Under the pieces are notes generated by a model. That model was given only the letters and a program-made list of their open reading frames with translations. It was not told the DNA's origin and did no database searches. Positions 58,660-64,000 of a DNA stretch of 64,000 bases are shown one piece after another. How positions within the stretch are numbered: the first letter of the stretch is position 1; the number at the start of each line of letters is the position of its first letter. The stretch is from NCBI RefSeq assembly GCF_036864975.1, contig NZ_CP104311.1:186001-250000 (forward strand). Reading direction: 5' to 3'. The position numbers were made by a program, and so were the translations under genes. Origin of the DNA: Methylococcus capsulatus. Its GTDB lineage: Bacteria; Pseudomonadota; Gammaproteobacteria; Methylococcales; Methylococcaceae.

Positions 58660-59553
58660 ATGCGCCTTCCTTCCGTTCTTGCCGCTTGGCTTGCGCCTTT
58701 CCTCTGCCTCGCCTTCGCCCTGATCCTCGTCGCCGCCCTGAGCTACCCCCTGGCCCGCCTCACGGGTGGCGCGCTCGGCATTACCGCGATCCTGAGCCGC
58801 GGTACCTTGCTGCTGGTGTTCGGCGGTCTCATCCTGGGCGCGCGGCGGCTGGGGATCGGTTGGCGTTCGGCAGGCTTTTCCGCCAGTCACACCCGTTTCT
58901 TCCGCCAGATTGGCCAGGGCCTGGGTCTGGGCTTGCTGATGCTGGGGCTGCACGTCGCCGTGATCATGGCGCTCGACATCCGCGTGTTCAGCGAGATCCA
59001 GGCGGCCCGCCACCCTTCCATTCCGATATTGCTGCTCAAGCACGTTGGCGTCGCTCTGTTGCTGGCGACCAGCGAAGAGCTGCTGTTTCGAGGTTTGACC
59101 TTCGCGATACTGGCAAGGTTCGTGACTCCCGCCCACGTCATCGCCATCACGTCCTTTTATTACACGCTGCCGCATTTCCTCCGGAGCCGGCTGAAACCGG
59201 GCGACAACGAGCTGAGCTGGGACAGCGGTTTCACGGTACTGGCCGATGCGGTGGGTAAAGCCATCGCGGAAGCCGATTTCAGCTCATTTCTGGCGCTGTT
59301 CTGCGCCGGCGTGTTCCTGGGCTGCGTGCGTGCACGGACCGTACAGGGTCTCGGCTATTGCATCGGCATCCATGCCGGATGGGTTTTTGTCATCAAGACG
59401 TGCAAGTCTTTCACCTATGACGGCAACGCGGGACCGTTCGGCATACTAGTGGGTTCCTACGACGCCATCATCGGCTATCTCTCCGCGGGCTGGATCAGCG
59501 CTTGCACACTGCTCTTCCTGTTCGCTACCCGTTCGGGAACAAACGCCCGATGA
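58660..59553 (+). CDS. CPBP family intramembrane metalloprotease
   Basis: 297 residues from ATG 58660; an upstream in-frame ATG at 58582 would add a soluble 26-residue prefix. About eight membrane helices. The CPBP/Abi motif 1 EExxxR is present as EELLFR (Glu139, Glu140, Arg144), and motif 2 as YTLPH with His172, within helices. Such proteases process membrane substrates; some act in bacteriocin immunity or peptide export. Its stop overlaps the next gene as ATGA, so it belongs to the P460 unit. Substrate unknown. Confidence 0.88.
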   Translation: MRLPSVLAAWLAPFLCLAFALILVAALSYPLARLTGGALGITAILSRGTLLLVFGGLILGARRLGIGWRSAGFSASHTRFFRQIGQGLGLGLLMLGLHVAVIMALDIRVFSEIQAARHPSIPILLLKHVGVALLLATSEELLFRGLTFAILARFVTPAHVIAITSFYYTLPHFLRSRLKPGDNELSWDSGFTVLADAVGKAIAEADFSSFLALFCAGVFLGCVRARTVQGLGYCIGIHAGWVFVIKTCKSFTYDGNAGPFGILVGSYDAIIGYLSAGWISACTLLFLFATRSGTNAR

Positions 59554-60233
59554 TGACGGGCCGCGAAGGCGTCACCAAATACAGGCTGAGTTTCACGCCA
59601 GCCCCCCTGCCGCAACCCGACCGCATCCGGGAACTGAACGCTTGGCGCAGCATCATCAGGATGCTGGGTCTCAACGGGCTCGATCCAGGGCGTTACGGCG
59701 GCCTTGCTTATGGAAACGTCAGCCTCCGCCTCCCCAACGACGGGGTCCGCTTCCTGATCAGCGGAACCCAGACCGGCGGACGCATGCATCTGACTGCCGA
59801 CGATTACTGCGAGGTGCGCGACTTCGATCTGGAGACGAACCGGCTGGAAGCGCTCGGCCCCATCCCGCCGTCGTCCGAAGCCCTGACCCACGCCGCAGTC
59901 TATCGCGCCGATCCGGCATGGCGCTGCGTCATGCATGCCCATTCCCCTGAAATCTGGCGCCACGCCAGGGCGCTCGGCCTGCGGGCCACGGATCCGGAGA
60001 TCGAGTACGGCACACCGGCGATGGCTCTGGCGGTGGAAGCCCTGGCCGCGAGACCCGGTGTGCCGCTGATCGCCATGCTGGGCCACTCCGACGGCGTCAT
60101 TGCCTACGGCGGGACGGTCGAAACCACTGCCAGAATTCTGATAAGTTATCTCGCTGAAGCCCTGCAACTGGACGACTACTCCTCAGCACCGGGGCAACCG
60201 GCAACCACATCGCAACTAGGAACCACGCCATGA
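59550..60233 (+). CDS. Class II aldolase/adducin family protein
   Basis: 227 residues from ATG 59550. The fold and metal ligands are visible: substrate loop YGNVSLRL, SGTQTGG, PSSEALTHAAVYRADPAW with the Glu, then the two His of MHAHSPEIW and a third His in MLGHSDGVIAYGG. The family includes sugar-phosphate aldolases, MtnB-like dehydratases and decarboxylases; specificity cannot be told. ATGA overlaps link it to genes on both sides. Confidence 0.88.
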   Translation: MMTGREGVTKYRLSFTPAPLPQPDRIRELNAWRSIIRMLGLNGLDPGRYGGLAYGNVSLRLPNDGVRFLISGTQTGGRMHLTADDYCEVRDFDLETNRLEALGPIPPSSEALTHAAVYRADPAWRCVMHAHSPEIWRHARALGLRATDPEIEYGTPAMALAVEALAARPGVPLIAMLGHSDGVIAYGGTVETTARILISYLAEALQLDDYSSAPGQPATTSQLGTTP

Positions 60234-60634
60234 GATTCGAGACGATCATCGCCTGTCTTCCGCTGCCGCTCATCCCCGTGATGGCCACGGGCGCCGCCCT
60301 CAGCCATCACGGCGGCCTGATCCTCGACTGCACCCCGCCCCTGTTTTTCGAAGAATCGCCCGCGAACGATTCGAGCGTGGAAATCTTCGACCGGTTTTCC
60401 TTCACAGCTTCCGACAACACCGACGGCGGCACGCTGAAAATCTGGGTGGACGGCAAGCCGGTTACGCCTGAGATCACATCCCAGCGCAGCGGTCGCCTCA
60501 CCGTCGAAGGCCGACCCGCATCCCCGATCGGTCTGCCCGGCTCCCGAGTACGGATACTGGTCAGCGGATTCAGCAAGGATGGCTGCGAACGCGTTCACGC
60601 CTTTTATGTCAATGTGGGGGGGCCCAGTTCCTGA
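60230..60634 (+). CDS. Small secreted protein with Ig-like fold
   Basis: 134 residues starting inside the stop of the preceding gene (ATGA). N-terminal signal (MRFETIIACLPLPLIPVMATGA), then a beta-rich domain with the phrase SVEIFDRFSFTASDNTDGGTLKIWVDGKPV that looks like a bacterial Ig-like sandwich. Two cysteines (LDCTPP and KDGCER) may pair. No recognised family. 48 bases upstream of the P460 gene. Confidence 0.75.
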   Translation: MRFETIIACLPLPLIPVMATGAALSHHGGLILDCTPPLFFEESPANDSSVEIFDRFSFTASDNTDGGTLKIWVDGKPVTPEITSQRSGRLTVEGRPASPIGLPGSRVRILVSGFSKDGCERVHAFYVNVGGPSS

Positions 60635-60682
60635 GCCGATTTTGAGTCCTACAGCAACGTCAACTTCACTAGGAGACCACCC

Positions 60683-61165
60683 ATGCGCAAACTCGCCATC
60701 GCCCTGTTGATACCCGTCGCCGCCCTCGCCGAGCCGGCACCCGCACCCAATGGGATTACGCTGCCCGCCGGTTACAAAGACTGGAAGATGATCGGCGTGT
60801 CCTCCCGGATCGAGCAGAACAATCTGCGGGCGATCCTCGGCAACGATATCGCGGTCAAGGCCGCGCGTGAAGGCAACACCAACCCCTGGCCGGACGGCGC
60901 GATTCTGGTCAAGCTGTCGTGGAAGAAGAGCACCCATGAGCTGTTTCCCTCGGCCGAGGTACCCGGTGACTTCACTCAGGCCGATTTCATGGTGAAGGAC
61001 GCCGCCAAGTATGCTTCGACCGGCGGCTGGGGCTACGCCCGCTGGCTGGGAATGGAACAGAAGCCCTACGGCGCGAATGCCGATTTCGCCCAGGAGTGCA
61101 TGGGCTGCCACAGCGGCGCCAAAGCCGCCGACTATGTCTTTACTCATCCGGCCAAGCTGCCGTAA
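60683..61165 (+). CDS. Cytochrome P460 family protein
   Basis: 160 residues with a short signal peptide (MRKLAIALLIPVAALA). The C-terminal haem motif CMGCH is at residues 139-143, giving a c-type haem in the periplasm. P460 enzymes carry a lysine bonded to the haem and oxidise hydroxylamine or NO; candidate lysines are Lys77, Lys81 and Lys82 in ILVKLSWKKSTHE, Lys77 being my preference, unverified. The close relative cytochrome c'-beta lacks this lysine. AGGAGA precedes the ATG. It would remove hydroxylamine made when methane monooxygenase oxidises ammonia. Methylococcus capsulatus P460 is a known enzyme of this type. Confidence 0.92.
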   Translation: MRKLAIALLIPVAALAEPAPAPNGITLPAGYKDWKMIGVSSRIEQNNLRAILGNDIAVKAAREGNTNPWPDGAILVKLSWKKSTHELFPSAEVPGDFTQADFMVKDAAKYASTGGWGYARWLGMEQKPYGANADFAQECMGCHSGAKAADYVFTHPAKLP

Positions 61166-61177
61166 ACGTATGGCTGT

Positions 61178-61208
61178 CCCGCCGCCCATCGCGAAACCAG
61201 GCGGCGGG
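61178..61208. repeat. Hairpin after the P460 gene
   Basis: Perfect 9-bp GC stem (61178-61186 with 61200-61208), 13-base loop, 13 bases past the P460 stop and before the convergent FKBP gene. No T-run, so only a possible terminator. Confidence 0.5.
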
Positions 61209-61235
61209 TGAAGGGCCGGATCCGAACCGGCGCGG

Positions 61236-61706
61236 TCAGCCTCCCACTTTCAGCAGTTCCACCTCGAAGATCAGCGCGGCGTTCGGCGGAATGACCCGCC
61301 CGGCGCCGTATTCGCCATAACCGAGTTCCGGCGGAATAAAAAAGCGGTACTTCGCCCCTGGCTTCATCAGTTGAAGCCCTTCCGTCCAGCCCGGTATCAC
61401 CCCGTTCAGCGGGAAACTGACACCGTCTCCCGCATCGAAGATCGAACCGTCGGGAAAGCCGCCCTTGTAGTTGACCGTCACGGTGTCCGTCGCTTTGGGC
61501 GATTCGCCCGCACCCTCGCGGATCACTTGATACTGCAAGCCGCTGGCCGTCGTGACCACGCCAGCTTTCTGCCCGTTGGCCTCCATGAACTGCCTGGCTT
61601 CCATAAGATTCTTCTCTCCATCGAATGAAGGCCCGCATGCAGCCAGGCCGATTGCGAAAAAGGCCGGCAACAGCCTGCGCCGCCTCGATTTTGCCGCCGA
61701 AAACAT
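61236..61706 (-). CDS. FKBP-type peptidyl-prolyl isomerase, lipoprotein
   Basis: 156 residues with lipobox LAAC at the end of the signal (Cys24). The FKBP domain is complete: VTVNYKGGFPDGSIFDAG, PGWTEGLQLMKPGAKYRFFI, PPELGYGEYGAGRVIPPNAAL and FEVELL. Located in the periplasm, probably outer-membrane bound, assisting folding of secreted proteins; MIP/FkpA relatives have a long helix, which is only a short one here. Convergent with P460. Confidence 0.94.
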   Translation of the reverse strand: MFSAAKSRRRRLLPAFFAIGLAACGPSFDGEKNLMEARQFMEANGQKAGVVTTASGLQYQVIREGAGESPKATDTVTVNYKGGFPDGSIFDAGDGVSFPLNGVIPGWTEGLQLMKPGAKYRFFIPPELGYGEYGAGRVIPPNAALIFEVELLKVGG

Positions 61707-61724
61707 CCTACCCCCTCGCCGCTT

Positions 61725-62186
61725 TTAAACGATCCCGAAAACCAATCCGATCACGAACAGTGCCCCCATGACGGCCAGCGCCTTGAGCGTGAAGCCCGCC
61801 ACCTTGGCCACCAGATGGTCGCGCGCAGCGATGAACCGAGCCATGGCATCGAGGTCGCTGCGCTCCAGCTCGCCCGGCGGCAGCCCGTTCATCTCGACCA
61901 GCCCCAGGTCCTCCGCCAGTTGCGCCTTGCGCAGGAAATCGATCTGCTCGTATGCCACCCCGCAGTCGAACACGAATTCGGCCAACGCCAGCTCTCCGGC
62001 ATCCGTCCGCGCCAGGGATTCGCCCCGCGCCGCCAGATCGAGCAGACGTTTGCGGCAGTCCGCCGGCAGCGCTGCGGCCAGGCCGCGAATCCGCTCCGCA
62101 AGGCTGCCGCCCTTGGCGCCATAACCCTCGGCCAGCAAGGTATCGAGCCTGGCGAGGGTGGCATCGACTACAGTTTTGGAATCCAT
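61725..62186 (-). CDS. Tail-anchored hypothetical protein
   Basis: 153 residues from ATG 62186 (GAGG five bases upstream), starting MDSKTVVDATLARLD. Mostly helical and soluble, ending in a hydrophobic helix (ALAVMGALFVIGLVFGIV) that reaches the C-terminus, a tail-anchor arrangement with the body in the cytoplasm. A single cysteine in VFDCGVAY. No family recognised. 18 bases from the FKBP gene and same strand. Confidence 0.75.
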   Translation of the reverse strand: MDSKTVVDATLARLDTLLAEGYGAKGGSLAERIRGLAAALPADCRKRLLDLAARGESLARTDAGELALAEFVFDCGVAYEQIDFLRKAQLAEDLGLVEMNGLPPGELERSDLDAMARFIAARDHLVAKVAGFTLKALAVMGALFVIGLVFGIV

Positions 62187-62213
62187 CACATCCTCAAATC
62201 GCAAAAGACGGCA

Positions 62214-62657
62214 TCATACTGCATCGCCCAATCCCTCGATGATATGATCTTCGATACAAGCCACGACCGTTTCCGAAACCGCCAGCCCGCGCACGGACTT
62301 GCCGGCGCGATGCACCGAACCCTCCGCGCCCGACATCAGGGGATGCCACTCCGGCAGCGGACGTCCCTCCGACAGGAGGCGGTAGGCGCAACTGGCGGGC
62401 AGCCACTGGAAGCGGTCCAGCACCTGCCGCAAATCCATGCAGTCGGGCACCAGACGGAAACGATCCGGATACGCGGTACAGCGGCAAGCCGCAATGTCGA
62501 GCAAGCGGCAGGCCACGCGGGTGTACAGAATCTCGCCGGTGTCCTCGTCTTCCAGCTTGTGCAGGCAGCACTTGCCACAGCCGTCGCAGAGCGACTCCCA
62601 TTCGGCCTGGCTGAGCTCGGGCAGGGTCTTGACGCGCCAGAAAGGAGCCTCCGCCAT
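62214..62657 (-). CDS. ycgN: YcgN family cysteine-cluster protein (UPF0260)
   Basis: 147 residues from ATG 62657, which overlaps the stop of the upstream gene as TGATG. Cysteine cluster [13 protein letters not shown] is followed by CRLLD, CRCTAYP and CMDL, which probably bind an Fe-S cluster or zinc. The conserved [11 protein letters not shown] and PLPEWHPL segments identify the family, whose function is unknown. Confidence 0.92.
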   Translation of the reverse strand: MAEAPFWRVKTLPELSQAEWESLCDGCGKCCLHKLEDEDTGEILYTRVACRLLDIAACRCTAYPDRFRLVPDCMDLRQVLDRFQWLPASCAYRLLSEGRPLPEWHPLMSGAEGSVHRAGKSVRGLAVSETVVACIEDHIIEGLGDAV

Positions 62658-63355
62658 CACAGACCCGCCGGCAAGACCTTGGGACCGCTGAGGGTGCGGA
62701 TGAACGCATCGGCATGATCGATGGAGCGTTCCATCGCCTGAATCAGTCCGGCCACGCCATGACTCATACCGGCCAGCTCACCTTCCAGAGAGGCGATGGC
62801 CTGGGCATTGAGATTGTGCTTGAGGAACAGCACCTGATCCCGGAACACCCGCAGGACGGGGTCGATCTTGCCCTCGGCGCGGCGCATGGCGCTCATCAGC
62901 TGGGCATAGTGCTGCTGGGTCAACTTCAGCTTCTGTCGACTCGCCGCCCGCAGGCTGCGGTTGGTGTACTGGTCGAGCTCCTCCTCCCATTCGCGAAAAA
63001 GCGCTTCGGCCACGTCCTGGACCGCGTCGATCCGGTCGCGCACGGCCAGTGCCTTGGAAGTGGAATAGTCGAATTCGATCTTGAGCTGCCGATAGACGTC
63101 CTCCAGGGCGCCGCCGTCGAATTGGGTCAAGGCGCTGAATTTTTCCAGGGCGGTCTGGAACTGCTCCTTGGCTTCCTCCAAACTGCCGCGGGCGTTGTCG
63201 ACACGCGCCACCAGAATGTCGCGCTTGTGCCGGCCGGCCGATTCGACCATCTGGAAATAGATTTTCTGGAATTTTCCGCCGATGAGCCGAATGATCGGGC
63301 TCAGCAGCCCCTTCAAGGTAAAATAATTTCCGCTACCGGAAGCCGATTTACGCAT
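62657..63355 (-). CDS. DUF2959 family coiled-coil protein
   Basis: 232 residues from ATG 63355 (a GTG 12 bases earlier is also in frame). Nearly all helix: [59 protein letters not shown] and [20 protein letters not shown] match DUF2959 closely. No signal peptide or membrane helix by eye; the family is uncharacterised. Coupled to ycgN. Confidence 0.9.
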   Translation of the reverse strand: MRKSASGSGNYFTLKGLLSPIIRLIGGKFQKIYFQMVESAGRHKRDILVARVDNARGSLEEAKEQFQTALEKFSALTQFDGGALEDVYRQLKIEFDYSTSKALAVRDRIDAVQDVAEALFREWEEELDQYTNRSLRAASRQKLKLTQQHYAQLMSAMRRAEGKIDPVLRVFRDQVLFLKHNLNAQAIASLEGELAGMSHGVAGLIQAMERSIDHADAFIRTLSGPKVLPAGL

Positions 63356-63442
63356 CGTCGCAACCACTTTCGAGAAAATCCGCGGGCTTGCCCGCAGTGA
63401 CCGGCGATTTTACTCCTAACACACTCACCAGGTACAAAGACC

Positions 63443-63883
63443 ATGCCCCGTCCCGAAACACCCGCCCTTGCCGCCGATGCCATCATCGAGCTGATCGACC
63501 GCCCCGGCCGTCCCATCGTCCTGATCGAGCGCCGCTTCCCACCGCTGGGTTGGGCCATCCCCGGCGGTTTCGTGGACCTCGGCGAAACGGTGGAGCATGC
63601 CGCGATCCGCGAGGCGCTGGAAGAAACCGGCCTCGCCGTCGACCTTCGCGCCCTGCTCGGGCTTTATTCCGACCCGGCGCGTGATCCCCGCGGACATACT
63701 GTCACCGCCGTCTACGTCGCCGAAGCCGCCGGTGACCCGCAGGCCGCGGACGACGCCAAGACCTGCCGGGTCGTCAGTCTGGACGCTCTGCCGGGCCCAC
63801 TGGTGTTCGACCATGCCCAGGTGCTCGCCGATTACCGCCGGTTCCGCGAACAGGGGCAACTTGCGCCGTTGCGGATCGCTTGA
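63443..63883 (+). CDS. Nudix hydrolase
   Basis: 146 residues from ATG 63443. The Nudix box is complete (GGFVDLGETVEHAAIREALEETGL), preceded by WAIPGGFV, and metal-binding Glu residues are intact. The family hydrolyses nucleoside diphosphate derivatives such as ADP-ribose or 8-oxo-dGTP; TVTAVYVAEAAGDPQAADDA is like ADP-ribose pyrophosphatase-type members. Divergent from the DUF2959 gene. Confidence 0.93.
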   Translation: MPRPETPALAADAIIELIDRPGRPIVLIERRFPPLGWAIPGGFVDLGETVEHAAIREALEETGLAVDLRALLGLYSDPARDPRGHTVTAVYVAEAAGDPQAADDAKTCRVVSLDALPGPLVFDHAQVLADYRRFREQGQLAPLRIA

Positions 63884-63901
63884 GGAAAACCGCCGCGGAT
63901 T

Positions 63902-64000
63902 TCAAGCCGCCAGGCCACCGACGTCTATCCCTCGCCCCGATGGCAGGCGCCGGATATCCCAGCGCGCCACTGCCCAGTCCAGGATGTCGGCCGGCTTGGC
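63902..64000 (-). CDS. C-terminal end of an unidentified protein (partial)
   Basis: The minus strand is open from the window edge for 32 codons to a TGA at 63902-63904; the end reads WAVARWDIRRLPSGRGIDVG with GGLAA. Codon use fits the neighbours, so a gene running in from outside is likely, but 32 residues are too few to name it. It would be convergent with the Nudix gene. Confidence 0.4.
   Translation of the reverse strand, partial: AKPADILDWAVARWDIRRLPSGRGIDVGGLAA

Noticed and set aside
1-64000. CRISPR arrays, insertion sequences, prophage genes, integrases and rRNA genes
   Set aside because: Looked for regular repeats, transposase or integrase motifs and rRNA signatures; none seen. Gene order and base use look native throughout.

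Overview
The window looks like a chromosome segment of a high-GC gammaproteobacterial methanotroph, most likely Methylococcus capsulatus or a close relative. The evidence is the uniformly GC-rich third positions, the gammaproteobacterial gene orders (rpsB-tsf-pyrH-frr-uppS-cdsA-dxr-rseP and tRNA-Leu-tig-clpP-clpX-lon-hupB-tRNA-Val-tRNA-Asp-ppiD), and a cytochrome P460 gene, a haem protein known from ammonia oxidisers and Methylococcus. The species call is an inference from these features and memory, not a database match. I see no insertion sequence, prophage, CRISPR array, rRNA gene or origin, and no gene-free stretch longer than about 300 bases.

Layout. 1-2523: the C-terminal bulk of mutS, convergent with dsbC. 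2570-10897 (minus): translation and envelope block running rpsB, tsf, pyrH, frr, uppS, cdsA, dxr, rseP, dsbC, with an intrinsic terminator-like attenuator between rpsB and tsf. 11029-14886 (plus): map and glnD (overlapping) and a small acidic protein, read from a promoter that interleaves with the rpsB promoter on the other strand. 14895-20879 (minus): ald with a host-attachment-family protein, glk with a DUF411 protein, yjbQ, an unassigned 208-residue protein preceded by a striking double palindrome, a YbaY-like lipoprotein and an ABC-2 permease. 21054-28282: an RbbA/HlyD-type exporter with a large secreted discoidin-glycosidase-like protein, and an 88-residue membrane protein on the opposite strand. 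28544-30771 (plus): a lipoprotein and a DUF4105/NlpC-P60-like secreted protein that appears to start at CTG.

30791-38319: a TrmH-type methyltransferase, an RluE-type pseudouridine synthase, a large membrane PAS-GGDEF-EAL regulator, an unassigned secreted protein and a ChaA-type cation antiporter. 38412-44146 (plus): an orphan EF-G paralogue with its own promoter and terminator, a small unknown, then asnB and a GT4 glycosyltransferase. 44129-49840: a YeeZ-like epimerase, orn, an M48 protease, rsgA, two small envelope proteins and an ATP-grasp enzyme. 49871-58517 (minus): the proteostasis block from tRNA-Leu to ppiD, including a heat-shock-like promoter in front of lon and a hupB/tRNA transcript closed by an intrinsic terminator.

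58660-61165 (plus): a tightly coupled four-gene unit ending in cytochrome P460 (CPBP membrane protease, class II aldolase-like protein, small periplasmic protein, P460). 61236-63355 (minus): an FKBP lipoprotein, a tail-anchored unknown, YcgN and DUF2959. 63443-63883: a Nudix hydrolase, followed by the C-terminal end of an unidentified minus-strand gene.

Most of the window is conserved housekeeping. The parts that merit most attention are the P460 unit, the CTG-started DUF4105 protein with its lipoprotein partner, the exporter/glycosidase cluster and several regulatory arrangements. No wholly new defence or mobile system is evident.
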